DNA from: Rhizobium sp. NXC14
GTDB taxonomy: Bacteria > Pseudomonadota > Alphaproteobacteria > Rhizobiales > Rhizobiaceae
DNA: 64,000 bases
Direction of reading: 5' to 3'
NCBI RefSeq assembly: GCF_002117485.1
Contig: NZ_CP021030.1
Coordinates: 3,578,501 to 3,642,500 of the forward strand
The translations under genes and the position numbers were made by a program. Under the pieces are notes generated by a model that did not search any database, was not told where the DNA came from, and worked only from the letters and a program-made list of their open reading frames with translations. Shown here one piece after another: positions 25,678 through 34,493 of this stretch (positions within the stretch are counted from its first letter, which is position 1; every line of letters begins with the position of its first letter).

Positions 25678-26922
25678 TCAGCCCTGCCGTCTTCTCAGGC
25701 CCTCTGCGGATCGGTCGCCTCGGGCGGAAAGCTGTTGCTCAATGAGATCGGCCAGACGATCGCGGAACACGGCGGAGGAGAATTTCAGCGAGTGCGCGCG
25801 GATCGCTTGCGGATCGATATCGTCCTCGATTTCTTCGAATGCTGCCATCGTCTCCAGCAGCGCTTCCGTCGTCTGTTCGGCAAAGCGGAAGCCGACCTGC
25901 GGCGACGAAACGGTTTCCCTGGCGCCGCCGGCGTCGAAGGCGAGAACCGGACGGCCCGATGCCATGGCTTCCACTGGCAGGATGCCGAAATCCTCGGTGC
26001 CCGGAAACAGCAACGCGCGGCATCGCGACAGGTGGTCGCGCAGCACGTTGAAAGGCTGATGACCAAGGAACTGAACGGTCGGTCCGGCGATCGACTTCAG
26101 ATAGGACAGCTGTTCTCCCTCGCCGATCACGACGAGCTTCCGGCCGGCCTCGGTGCAGGCGCGGACCGCAATATCAGGCCGCTTGTAGGTCGTCAGCTGC
26201 CCGGCATAGAGATAAAATTCGCCTTTACCCTTCCCCACCGCAAAGTCATCGGTCGCAACGGGCGGGTGGATGACGACGGATTCCCGGTCATAGAAGCGCC
26301 GGATGCGGCTTGCGACATAGTCGGAATTGGCGATGAAGGTATCGACGCGCGAAGCTGTCGTCACATCCCAGGCGCGCAGCATCGGCGCGGTGATCGACAT
26401 CAAGGCACGACCTACCCAAGGCAGGCCATGACGGTAAACGTGGAATTGATCCCAGATGTAGCGCATCGGCGAATGGCAGTAGCAGACATGCAGCGCGTCG
26501 GCGCGCGTGATAATGCCTTTGGCCGGCCCGGATTCGCTCGACAGCACGAGATCGTAATCCTGCAGATCGAACTGCTCGAGCGCGAAGGGCATCAGCGGCA
26601 GCATCTTGGTGTAATGCCGCTGCGCGCCGGGGATCTTCTGCAGAAAGGAAGTGCGGATATTCCGCGTCTTTAGAAAGTCGCTGATGCGGTCCCGGTTGCA
26701 GACGAGGGTGAAGATGTCAGCCTGCGGAAACATGCGGCACAATTCTTCGACGACCTTCTCGCCGCCGCGCATCGAGACGAGCCAGTAATGGACGATAGCG
26801 ACGCGCAGTTGCCCGGTCTCCTTGACGCTTCCTGCCTCGGCCAGGCGTCTCTTCGACATCACCGGCGCATCGCCGAGAAATGCCCTTGCGTCGGAAAGAG
26901 AGGTTGTTGCTTTGAAGGTCAA
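25678..26922 (-). CDS. Glycosyltransferase family 4
   Basis: This 414-residue retaining glycosyltransferase has the GT-B fold. The N-terminal domain has VAIVHYWLVSMRGGEKVVEEL, and the C-terminal domain has a hexose-nucleotide-binding region ending in CRALLFPGTEDFGILPVEAMASGRPVLAFDAGG with the E-x7-E pattern. The start is TTG at 26922, with AAGGAG 7 bases upstream. Its TTGA overlaps the TGA stop of the preceding gene by 4 bases, so it is translationally coupled. The open frame extends 32 codons further but runs inside the upstream gene. It adds a sugar to the lipid-linked repeat unit; donor and acceptor are unknown. Confidence 0.87.
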   Translation of the reverse strand: MTFKATTSLSDARAFLGDAPVMSKRRLAEAGSVKETGQLRVAIVHYWLVSMRGGEKVVEELCRMFPQADIFTLVCNRDRISDFLKTRNIRTSFLQKIPGAQRHYTKMLPLMPFALEQFDLQDYDLVLSSESGPAKGIITRADALHVCYCHSPMRYIWDQFHVYRHGLPWVGRALMSITAPMLRAWDVTTASRVDTFIANSDYVASRIRRFYDRESVVIHPPVATDDFAVGKGKGEFYLYAGQLTTYKRPDIAVRACTEAGRKLVVIGEGEQLSYLKSIAGPTVQFLGHQPFNVLRDHLSRCRALLFPGTEDFGILPVEAMASGRPVLAFDAGGARETVSSPQVGFRFAEQTTEALLETMAAFEEIEDDIDPQAIRAHSLKFSSAVFRDRLADLIEQQLSARGDRSAEGLRRRQG

Positions 26923-28265
26923 AGGAATGCTCCTTGTGTCGCCACACCGTCTGTCAGCTCGGGAACCGCATTCGTCGAAAGCAGCCTGCAATATTCGGCA
27001 AGGAGCGCGTCGCGCCATTGCTCATGCGTCGAGGCGAGATCCGGAGACATCAGGAAAGCCCTCTCGCTCATGGCGCGGATTTCATGCCTCGGCATTTGGC
27101 TAAAACGCATCAAGGCATCGGCAAAGACGATCTCATCACCCGTGTCGCAGGCGAATGCCATACCGGCCTGCTCCATTTCTTCGGCAAGGAATGCGTTGCG
27201 CGACATGATCACGGGGAGGCCGCTCCTCGCCGCTTCGATCGCCACGAGGCCGAACGGTTCGGGATAACGCGAGGGCATCAACAAGGCCCGCGCTTTGCGG
27301 ATCGTGGTGCCGATCTCCGCATGCGATTGCCAGCCGACGGTCCTGACGTGATCGCCGGAAGCCTCAACCAAACCCCTCAGCGGCCCGTCACCGATCACGC
27401 AGAGCCTGGCACCCGCTCTTCGCGTCGCGGCCACGGCGTCCTCCACACCCTTTTCCTCATCGAGCCGTCCGATGAAGACGAACTCGTCGTTCGCCTCCGC
27501 CTCGATGCGCTGTTTCGACAGGGGAGCGACGGGATTGCGGATCGTCGTCATCCGGTCGGGCCGATAGCCGGCGCCGACGAGAAAGCTCGCCATTTTCTCA
27601 TGCAGCAGGATGATCCGGCCGAAATCGGCCTGCGCCTTCAAAAGCCTGAGGATATTCGAGCCGCGGGCGACCCGCCACAATTTGTGCGAATAACTTCGCT
27701 TGTCGCACGCGGTCGCAATGCAGCCCGCACCGAGCGGACGCCGAAGGCAGATCTCTTGCGCCTGGTAATCGAAGAAGGCGCCATTGGGGCAGGCGGTGAA
27801 GAAGTCATGGGCGTGAACCAAACACCGTCCCGCGACCGGAGCCAATGCTCGGAAAAGCGCCGGTGACAGTATCTGATGCCAGCCATGTACGTGATAGACG
27901 GTTTTTGCCGTATCTTCTGCGGCAATCCAGTTGGCAACCATTCGGGTTGCCGCCCCATTATGAATGCCGGTCACGAAAGCCTTCGCGCGGTCGGCGCTCA
28001 GCAGATCGCGGCTGTTCAAGCCAACCATGGAGACACCAAGCGCAGCAAGCTCCGCGTTGGCCGCGTCATCCCCACAAATATAAGTGACGGGGATATCCAG
28101 GCCTCGAAAAAGCTTGGCTGACAGGACCGCCAACCCTGTTGCCCCGCCCCTGGCCACCGAGTAGTCGTCGATGACGACCACGCGATCAATGCTTGGCGTG
28201 CCGCCGCCGGGAAAGCGGCTGGCATTTGCGGCGAATCCGTGGACATCGGAAAGCGACGGGTGCAT
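26919..28265 (-). CDS. Glycosyltransferase family 4
   Basis: This is a 448-residue GT-B glycosyltransferase. An N-terminal VVVIDDYSVARGGATGLAVLSAKL is followed by VYHVHGWHQILSP. A middle cysteine-containing segment (FFTACPNGAFFDYQAQEICLRR) is common in some GT4 enzymes. The C-terminal donor domain reads FIGRLDEEKGVEDAV and ALLMPSRYPEPFGLVAIEAARSGLPVI. ATG 28265 overlaps the Crp-type regulator's stop (TGATG); GTG 28268 is an alternative start. It is coupled to the regulator upstream and the second GT4 downstream. Confidence 0.88.
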   Translation of the reverse strand: MHPSLSDVHGFAANASRFPGGGTPSIDRVVVIDDYSVARGGATGLAVLSAKLFRGLDIPVTYICGDDAANAELAALGVSMVGLNSRDLLSADRAKAFVTGIHNGAATRMVANWIAAEDTAKTVYHVHGWHQILSPALFRALAPVAGRCLVHAHDFFTACPNGAFFDYQAQEICLRRPLGAGCIATACDKRSYSHKLWRVARGSNILRLLKAQADFGRIILLHEKMASFLVGAGYRPDRMTTIRNPVAPLSKQRIEAEANDEFVFIGRLDEEKGVEDAVAATRRAGARLCVIGDGPLRGLVEASGDHVRTVGWQSHAEIGTTIRKARALLMPSRYPEPFGLVAIEAARSGLPVIMSRNAFLAEEMEQAGMAFACDTGDEIVFADALMRFSQMPRHEIRAMSERAFLMSPDLASTHEQWRDALLAEYCRLLSTNAVPELTDGVATQGAFL

Positions 28266-29002
28266 CACTTCACCGAAAACGCGCCGTTTACACAGGCCTC
28301 AAGCGCCTTGCGATTGAGAATTCTGATCTTGCCCTGCCCTCCGTCGATGATCTTGCATTCGCGCAGGCGCCGCAGGCACTGATTGACCTTCTCGCGGGAC
28401 GCCGGCAGCGTTGCAGCCAGATCATTTTGCGAGATAATCACTTCGTCGCCGCTGTTTGCGGCATCTTTTCCGTAAACAGCCGAGAGCCGCAGCAGCGTGC
28501 TCGCCAATCTTGCCTGCAGCGTCGACGCCGCATTGGCGATGATCCTATCTTCAAGCTCCGAGATACGCGCCAAGGCCCTGGAGAAAACTTTTTCGCGGAA
28601 GTAAGGATCGCTGGCATACATGTCGCGCAGCAGCCGGCCTTCGAAGAAATGCAGCTCGCAATTGGAACCGGCTCGGTATTCGAGGTTCAACGTCTGCCGG
28701 CGCAAGACTTCAAGCTCGCCGATCAGACCTGTTTTCGGAATGATTTCGACGATGAATTCCCTGCCGTCAGGCAGCATCGTGCTTGCACTGACCAATCCCG
28801 AATGCACGCGAGCGAACATATCGACAAGGACGCCGGCGCCGGCAATGACCTCGCCACGACGGAAACGCCGTACGCTCGAGCGGCATGAAAGAAATTCATC
28901 TTCGATAACGATACCACTGTTGAGACGAATGCCGCCATTGGTCGAAATCGCGGCCTTGCCGATGCCGAGTCTGCGATCTGATGCATGCGTGATCCCGTCC
29001 AT
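28265..29002 (-). CDS. Crp/Fnr-family transcriptional regulator
   Basis: This 245-residue regulator has an N-terminal cyclic-nucleotide-type beta-barrel (about 40-130, with LPDGREFIVEIIPKTGLIGELEVL), a long dimer helix and a C-terminal helix-turn-helix (ISQNDLAATLPASREKVNQCLRRL). It has no FNR-type cluster of N-terminal cysteines, so oxygen sensing of that kind is unlikely. The barrel differs from Crp at the GELALM phosphate-binding position, so cAMP binding is uncertain. ATG 29002 follows GGAGTGC; GTG 29011 is an alternative. It is the first gene of the minus-strand polysaccharide arm, divergent from the ExoY-like gene, and is the obvious candidate to regulate both arms. Confidence 0.85.
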   Translation of the reverse strand: MDGITHASDRRLGIGKAAISTNGGIRLNSGIVIEDEFLSCRSSVRRFRRGEVIAGAGVLVDMFARVHSGLVSASTMLPDGREFIVEIIPKTGLIGELEVLRRQTLNLEYRAGSNCELHFFEGRLLRDMYASDPYFREKVFSRALARISELEDRIIANAASTLQARLASTLLRLSAVYGKDAANSGDEVIISQNDLAATLPASREKVNQCLRRLRECKIIDGGQGKIRILNRKALEACVNGAFSVK

Positions 29003-29458
29003 GCACTCCACTCCAGTACGAGAATGACTCTATAAATGCTGCACTGCATCAATTAGCTTGGATTAGTACGTTAGTCAAATAACATCAGCAAAGCGTGACT
29101 AAATTTCAAGTCTATATCAAATTAAAGTCTCAATCCCTCAAAAATTTGCGGCGCAAAGGTCAAAAATTCATCGTTGTAACTAGTATACATGCACATAAAG
29201 AGACTATTTTGATCAAAAAAAATCAACGCGTTAAAAGCAACATCAGAACTACGATATCGAATATTAGAGAATATTCATCTTGGTAGAGATTACAGAACCA
29301 CTTAAAAGAATTGATGACACAGCTAAGCGATCGGAAATCTCTTATTCATCGTGGTAGCATAAAGAATTAATTAAGAATTATGACCTTGGTAACAGACAAT
29401 CAGGGTGCGGCGCAGCAAGCTTTGAATGGTTCTTGACGGCAATTTTTTGGAGGCCGCG
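29003..29458. promoter_or_regulatory. AT-rich divergent promoter region of the polysaccharide locus
   Basis: This stretch of about 450 bases separates the Crp-type regulator from the ExoY-like gene and is far richer in A and T than anything else in the protein-coding part of the window. It contains no believable gene. The 63-codon frame at 29095-29286 is low-complexity Lys/Ile/Asn coding with no ribosome-binding site. Both arms of the locus must start here. Such long AT-rich promoters are often bound by nucleoid proteins (Ros/MucR- or H-NS-like), which is inference. Confidence 0.6.
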
Positions 29459-30160
29459 ATGACATGGGAAGCACACAGTTTTGAGACCTGGTCGCGCGTC
29501 GAACGGACGGCAAAGGGCGGCGAGTTACGGGAGTCCCAGCCTCGCTCAGTGGGCAGGTCGGCGAAGCGAGCTATCGACCTTGTTGTCGCGATCACCGCGC
29601 TGGTCTTGCTCTCCCCGCTTCTGCTGATCGTGGCATTGATCGTGAAACTGTCCGACCGCGGCCCCGTCTTGTATTCCCATACACGCATTGGCTTCGGCGG
29701 CGCGCCCTTCGGATGCATGAAGTTCCGGACAATGAAGACCGATGCGAGCGTTCAGCTTGCCGAACTGCTGCAGAACAACCCGGCGGCCCGCAGCGAATGG
29801 GAAGCAACGCGCAAGCTGAAGAACGATCCGAGGATTACCGCAGTCGGCGATATCCTCAGGCGCTCGAGCATCGACGAGCTTCCCCAGCTGATCAATATCG
29901 TGCGCGGCGAAATGAGCCTCGTCGGACCCCGCCCGGTCACAGCCGAGGAATTGCCGCGCTACGGCGAACATATGTGGGCCTATATGGCAGTCCGTCCGGG
30001 ACTGACCGGTCAATGGCAAACCAGCGGGCGCAACGACGTCAGTTACGACTACAGGGTTTCTCTCGACGTCCACTATCTCAACAATTGGTCGCTCGCTCGA
30101 GACTTCGTCATCATCGCCAAGACCATTCCTGCGCTGTTTTCCCAGCGCGGATCGTACTGA
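29459..30160 (+). CDS. Exopolysaccharide initiating sugar transferase (ExoY/WcaJ family)
   Basis: This 233-residue membrane-anchored phosphoglycosyl transferase adds the first sugar phosphate to undecaprenyl phosphate. It has one hydrophobic anchor (IDLVVAITALVLLSPLLLIVALIV, about 39-62), then KFRTM at 88-92, RRSSIDELPQLINIVRGEMSLVGPRPV and RPGLTGQWQTSGRND, all hallmarks of the monotopic family. The final LDVHYLNNWSLARDFVIIAKTIPAL resembles ExoY. ATG 29459 has GGAGG 6 bases upstream; an earlier ATG 11 codons upstream lacks this. It is the first gene of the plus-strand arm. Confidence 0.92.
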   Translation: MTWEAHSFETWSRVERTAKGGELRESQPRSVGRSAKRAIDLVVAITALVLLSPLLLIVALIVKLSDRGPVLYSHTRIGFGGAPFGCMKFRTMKTDASVQLAELLQNNPAARSEWEATRKLKNDPRITAVGDILRRSSIDELPQLINIVRGEMSLVGPRPVTAEELPRYGEHMWAYMAVRPGLTGQWQTSGRNDVSYDYRVSLDVHYLNNWSLARDFVIIAKTIPALFSQRGSY

Positions 30161-30273
30161 GCGTTCAGGGGGCCGCCGACCGTGCCCGAGATGGGGCGAT
30201 GCGCTTCTCCCCGTCTCCTCCTAGCTGCCATTACCTGGTTATTCCTTGATTTCCCATTCCGGATTAGGACGAC

Positions 30274-32031
30274 ATGACCTCCAGCACGATCTTCAGCGGT
30301 GTCTCTTCCATATCCCTGCCTGCAGCAGCCACAGGCGGCGGGAATTCGCCGCTGACGCTGCGGGATATGCTCTTCTTCTTGAAAATGCGCTGGCATTGGA
30401 TCGTCGTGACCACCATCGCTTTCCTGGCGATCGCCGGAATCTACCTGCTGACAGCCGAACCGACTTTCGTTGCCAGCACGCAGCTGGTGATCTTCCCCCA
30501 GGTGAGCGGCTCTGAAGCACAGAGGGCGTTCGCGGAAGATGCATTCATTGAAGGACAGCTGGAGATCGCCAGATCGAGCGATGTCGTCGGCGGAACGGTC
30601 GCAGCACTTGGTCTTGTTCACGACCTGGAGTTTGTCGATCAGACGCCTTCCCTGCAGGACAGAGCGAAGAATTGGTTGATGGGGCTTTCATCGCAAGCGG
30701 ATATTCCATCGCAGGATACGGCGGGCAAGGGAGCGAGCGAAGCGCAACCGCGGACAGAGGAGGAACGGCTCCAGGACTGGGCAACCGCCAAACTGCTGAA
30801 CATGATAGACATCCGACGGATCGGAAACTCGATGATCATCGAGATATCAGCTGCGGCATCCAACCCTCAGAAGGCCGTCGACATCGCCGACACGCTTGCC
30901 AGACAGTATATCCAGAAGAATATCGCAATGAAAGCCAACGCCGCCCGCCAATACAGCGACTGGCTGGCGAAATTCATAGCCGAGCAACAGCGAGGGCTGG
31001 CGGATACCGCCAGCGCCCTCGCCAGTTTCACGAGCAATCCACGCGACCAGGCCAAGCTTGCGGAGCTACAGAGCGCGACGGATGCCCGCCGGACCCTTTA
31101 TGAAAGCACCTTGAACCAGCTGACCGAAGCCAGGCAACGCATCACTTATCCGATCTCCGATGCGACGATCGTCTCGCAGGCCACGCTGCCTCTTTCGAAG
31201 GCGAGACCACGCAGCACGCTCATCGCAGCCTTTGCGGCGGTTGTCGGCCTCGGTGCCGGTCTCGCACTCGCGATGATAAGGCACGCCAGCGACCGCCGGC
31301 TCGTCCGCCCGCATCAGATCACGGAAACCTGCGGTCTGCCCTTCGTCACAGTGCTGGCGACATCGAAAAGGATAGGGAACGGCGACCCGGCTCGTTTCCC
31401 CGCCGGGACGGACAGCAGCAGAGCCGCCTACCCCCCTATTCCTGGCATGGCGGAGCTGAGCGCAACGGTCGTCGGACTTCGGCGCAAGCGCCGGATCGTC
31501 ATCGGAGTGGTCGCCGTCAATCCAGGCAGCGGAACATCGACCATCGCAAGTGATCTTGCTGTGCTGTCATCGGTATCTGGAGCGAAAACACTTTTGATTG
31601 ATGCGGCCGCGCATAAATCATCGCTGAGCAACGCGCTCGCGCCTCATAGTTCCAGCGGTCTCGTCGATGTCCTCGACAATGGCGACCTCATTCAGACGGC
31701 CGCCTTGCCGCTCACCCCGACGCTGAAGTTCCTGCCGCTCGGCAAGGTGGATACCGTAACACCGGCCATTCGCCTGAGTTCCCGCCGCACGCAATTGAGC
31801 TTCGCCGAGCTGAAAAAGCAGTTCGACGCCATATTCGTCGACATTTCCGCCTTCTCCACGTCACCGGATGCCAACGCCATCGCGCCGGAGCTGGACGGCG
31901 TCTTGGTTGTCGCCTCGTACGGACGCACATCGATCGACGACGCCATGCGCGTCATCGACACGATGCGGAACGTCGGCGCGGAGATCCTCGGCGCAATCAT
32001 CAATCACGCCCCGAAGAGCATGCAGTCATGA
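30274..32031 (+). CDS. Polysaccharide chain-length determinant with degenerate tyrosine-kinase domain (Wzz/ExoP-like)
   Basis: This is a 585-residue PCP-2a-type protein: an N-terminal Wzz domain with TM1 at about 41-60, a periplasmic coiled region rich in Gln/Ala, and TM2 at about 313-333, followed by a cytoplasmic CpsD/BY-kinase-like domain. The kinase site is abnormal. The P-loop reads NPGSGTSTIASDLA, with threonine where the catalytic lysine should be, and the A' motif is LLIDAAAHKS instead of an IDxDxR form. No tyrosine-rich tail exists (it ends NHAPKSMQS). It therefore probably works as a structural chain-length/export partner rather than as a kinase. It overlaps the GT2 gene by 4 bases. 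Confidence 0.88.
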   Translation: MTSSTIFSGVSSISLPAAATGGGNSPLTLRDMLFFLKMRWHWIVVTTIAFLAIAGIYLLTAEPTFVASTQLVIFPQVSGSEAQRAFAEDAFIEGQLEIARSSDVVGGTVAALGLVHDLEFVDQTPSLQDRAKNWLMGLSSQADIPSQDTAGKGASEAQPRTEEERLQDWATAKLLNMIDIRRIGNSMIIEISAAASNPQKAVDIADTLARQYIQKNIAMKANAARQYSDWLAKFIAEQQRGLADTASALASFTSNPRDQAKLAELQSATDARRTLYESTLNQLTEARQRITYPISDATIVSQATLPLSKARPRSTLIAAFAAVVGLGAGLALAMIRHASDRRLVRPHQITETCGLPFVTVLATSKRIGNGDPARFPAGTDSSRAAYPPIPGMAELSATVVGLRRKRRIVIGVVAVNPGSGTSTIASDLAVLSSVSGAKTLLIDAAAHKSSLSNALAPHSSSGLVDVLDNGDLIQTAALPLTPTLKFLPLGKVDTVTPAIRLSSRRTQLSFAELKKQFDAIFVDISAFSTSPDANAIAPELDGVLVVASYGRTSIDDAMRVIDTMRNVGAEILGAIINHAPKSMQS

Positions 32032-33041
32032 CCGCCCGTTCGGCAGAAACGTCCAGGCAGGGCTACCGGATCGCACCGACGACTGTTTCCCACGACACGG
32101 AAGCAATAACGAGCCAACCGTTGCGGATTGCCATCGGAATTGCTTCGGCGGGGCGCCCTTCGATCCTGCTGGAAACGATCGAATATCTCGCCGGCCTGCC
32201 GGATCAGCCGCAGCGGTTAATCGTCTGCGTGCCGGGGATCGACGACGCCGCCGGGCTCGCCGGCCGCCTCGACGTGGAAGTCATTGTCGGCAGTCGTGGC
32301 CTGACCTCCCAGCGCAACAGCATCATCCGGGCAGCCGCGGTCGATACGGATGTCTTGATCTTCCTGGACGACGATTTCATTCCCGCGGCAACCTTCCTGT
32401 CACGAATGATGGCCGTCTTTGCAACAAAGCCTGACGTTGCGATCGCCACCGGCGAAGTCCTGGCGGACGGCGTCCTTGATGGGGGGCTCGACATGTCGAA
32501 GGCCCTGCAGGTTCTTCACACCGCCGGCGAAGGGTCCGAGCGGGTTACGGATGTCTATAATGCATACGGGTGCAATATGGCGGTTCGCTTGGCCCCCGTC
32601 CTCGAACACGCACTAGCGTTTGACGAGCAACTGCCGCTCTATGGCTGGCTTGAGGACGTCGATTTCAGCAGGTCCATTGCCCGCTACGGCAGATCCGTGC
32701 GCGTTGAAGGCGCTCGCGGAGTGCATCTCGGCGTTAGATCCGGGCGGCAGCCTGGCCGGAGACTCGGCTATTCGCAGGTTGCCAATCCTATCTACCTGAT
32801 CCGCAAGGGCACGATGTCGAAGACCCGCGCGATAGCGCAGATCGGCCGCAACATCCTGGCGAACGCATTGGGCATAGTGTTCAACGATCGCTTGGTCGAC
32901 CGATGGGGCCGTCTGAACGGCAATTTGCTGGCGATCGCCGATCTTCTTGCCGCGCGCTCCGCACCGTCCCGCATTCTCGAATTCGGCAATCCGCCGTCCC
33001 GCGCAATGGCGTCGCCGCCTATCGCAACGAAACGGAGATAG
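32028..33041 (+). CDS. Glycosyltransferase family 2
   Basis: This 337-residue inverting GT-A glycosyltransferase starts after a loose 30-residue leader with LRIAIGIASAGRPSILLETIEYL. It carries the metal/nucleotide-binding aspartates in LIFLDDDFIPA (D114-D116) and the catalytic-base region LPLYGWLEDVDFSRSIARYG. No transmembrane segment is evident. Coupled by ATGA to the chain-length gene and 4 bases before the exporter gene, it is an integral member of the operon. Donor sugar unknown. Confidence 0.88.
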   Translation: MTARSAETSRQGYRIAPTTVSHDTEAITSQPLRIAIGIASAGRPSILLETIEYLAGLPDQPQRLIVCVPGIDDAAGLAGRLDVEVIVGSRGLTSQRNSIIRAAAVDTDVLIFLDDDFIPAATFLSRMMAVFATKPDVAIATGEVLADGVLDGGLDMSKALQVLHTAGEGSERVTDVYNAYGCNMAVRLAPVLEHALAFDEQLPLYGWLEDVDFSRSIARYGRSVRVEGARGVHLGVRSGRQPGRRLGYSQVANPIYLIRKGTMSKTRAIAQIGRNILANALGIVFNDRLVDRWGRLNGNLLAIADLLAARSAPSRILEFGNPPSRAMASPPIATKRR

Positions 33042-33045
33042 ATCA

Positions 33046-34422
33046 ATGCAGTCCACATTCTTAGCCGATCGCGTCGTCTCCGCACTCGCCTTGCTGGTTT
33101 TCTGCTGCATGACCGGCTGGAGCGTCGCCCGCGCGCAAACATTCACCCTCGTGGCGGAAGACAAGGTCAGACTTCGTGTCGTCGAATGGCGTTCAGCGGA
33201 TTCCCGCTATGCCAGCTGGGAAGCTCTCGATGGCGTCTATACCATCGACGATACTGGTGATTTGTCGATCCCGATCGCTGGCCATGTACAGGCGTCTGGA
33301 AAAACATCCGAAGAACTCGCCGATGCCATCGCCAGCGCGCTCGCCGAAAAGGCGGAACTTCCTGGCAAGCCATACATCGCCGTGGAGGTTGCCGAGCATG
33401 CTCCGATATTTGTGACCGGCACCGTTCAAATTCCGGGACGCTACCCTTTTGAACCGCGGATGACGGTCATGAAGGCCATCAGCATCGCTGGCGGCTTTCT
33501 GCGGGAACGCGAGGACAATACTTATTTCGAACGCGACCGGATTCAGGCAGCCGGGGCCTTTCGGACCGCCGTCCTCAACCGGCGGGATCTCCTGATGCGG
33601 CAGGCCCGGCTGCGGGCGGAAATCGCCGGTGCGCAGAGTTTCGAGATTCCTGCCGAACTCGTGGGAACGCCCGACGTCGACAATCTGAAGGCACAGGAAT
33701 TGAACCTGATGCGGCTGCGTCGCGTCGATATCGATAGCCAGATCGAAGCGGCGAATGACCTCGCCCGCCTCTATGGTCAGCAGGTCGAGTCGCTCGAGGC
33801 CAAGATCAGTTCGCAAAAGCGGCAGATTGACCTTGCCCAAAAGGAACTGGACAACGTCAACAGCCTGGTGAGCAAGGGGTTGGTCAGCAATTCTCGCCAG
33901 GTGTCTGTCGACCGCTGGGTTGCGGATGCCCAAGGTACCCTGATTGATCTCGAAGTTGCGCTGACCACGGCTCGGCAGGGCCTCAGTGAGGCCGACCGTT
34001 CCAAGATCAATATCGTCAATAGGCAGAACAGCGAAAACCAGGAGTTGCTGAATCAGGTCAACCTCGCGATCGGCAGAGCGGCGATCGATATCCAGGTGGC
34101 GCAGCTTCTTGGCGAGCAGGCCGGCTACGACGCTCAACTTGCTCAGATGAACACGGAGGCGCCGGGTATTGGCAGAGCGCAGAAGAACTACAGGATTGTG
34201 CGTCGCAATAGCGATGGAACCTCCAGCAACATCGTTGCCGACGAGCAAACCGCATTGCTGCCGCATGATCTTGTCGAGATCGGTTTGGACACCAATCTTC
34301 AGGCGCCGACTTCGCCTATACGGCCCCTACCCCAGGCCCAGAGCTCGACACTCCCGTCGTCTGATGTGGCCGGCGATGATCGAGCGGGTCACGGTTGGAT
34401 ATCCCAGACGGGCTCGAATTAG
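33046..34422 (+). CDS. Polysaccharide export protein, OPX family (ExoF/Wza-like)
   Basis: This 458-residue secreted exporter component has a signal peptide (ADRVVSALALLVFCCMTGWSVARA-QT), then the poly-export (PES) domain (LRVVEWRSADSRYASWEALDGVYTIDDTGDLSIPIAGHV). A SLBB/soluble ligand-binding domain follows (IFVTGTVQIPGRYPFEPRMTVMKAISIAGGFL), then a coiled-coil region at about 180-340. This long ExoF-like form with a coiled coil is characteristic of rhizobial exopolysaccharide export. ATG 33046 has CGGAGA upstream; the open frame extends 33 codons into the GT2 gene, which is not plausible. It would form the outer-membrane/periplasmic exit with the Wzz-like partner. Confidence 0.9.
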   Translation: MQSTFLADRVVSALALLVFCCMTGWSVARAQTFTLVAEDKVRLRVVEWRSADSRYASWEALDGVYTIDDTGDLSIPIAGHVQASGKTSEELADAIASALAEKAELPGKPYIAVEVAEHAPIFVTGTVQIPGRYPFEPRMTVMKAISIAGGFLREREDNTYFERDRIQAAGAFRTAVLNRRDLLMRQARLRAEIAGAQSFEIPAELVGTPDVDNLKAQELNLMRLRRVDIDSQIEAANDLARLYGQQVESLEAKISSQKRQIDLAQKELDNVNSLVSKGLVSNSRQVSVDRWVADAQGTLIDLEVALTTARQGLSEADRSKINIVNRQNSENQELLNQVNLAIGRAAIDIQVAQLLGEQAGYDAQLAQMNTEAPGIGRAQKNYRIVRRNSDGTSSNIVADEQTALLPHDLVEIGLDTNLQAPTSPIRPLPQAQSSTLPSSDVAGDDRAGHGWISQTGSN

Positions 34423-34430
34423 GAGGCGCG

Positions 34431-34493
34431 ATGATGATCAGCGACGACAGCTGGCGGCTATCGCCTCGCATGGGATTTGACGCATGTCGATAG
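34431..34493 (+). CDS. Possible 20-residue leader peptide ahead of the polymerase gene
   Basis: ATG 34431 has an excellent ribosome-binding site (TAGGAGGCGCG) and opens a 20-codon frame, MMISDDSWRLSPRMGFDACR, ending in TAG. That TAG lies 7 bases inside the following polymerase gene, whose own ATG (34484) has only a weak GGGA upstream. The arrangement suggests that translation of the leader delivers ribosomes to the polymerase start. There is no family match, and expression is inferred from the strong site only. Confidence 0.4.
   Translation: MMISDDSWRLSPRMGFDACR

Noticed and set aside
29209..29226. TTGAT and ATCAA half-sites resembling an FNR/FixK box
   Set aside because: The spacer is 8 bases instead of 4, so it is not a proper FNR/FixK site; the neighbouring Crp-type regulator also lacks FNR cysteines.
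29095..29286. 63-codon open frame in the AT-rich promoter region
   Set aside because: Low-complexity Lys/Ile/Asn composition without ribosome-binding site; expected by chance in AT-rich DNA.
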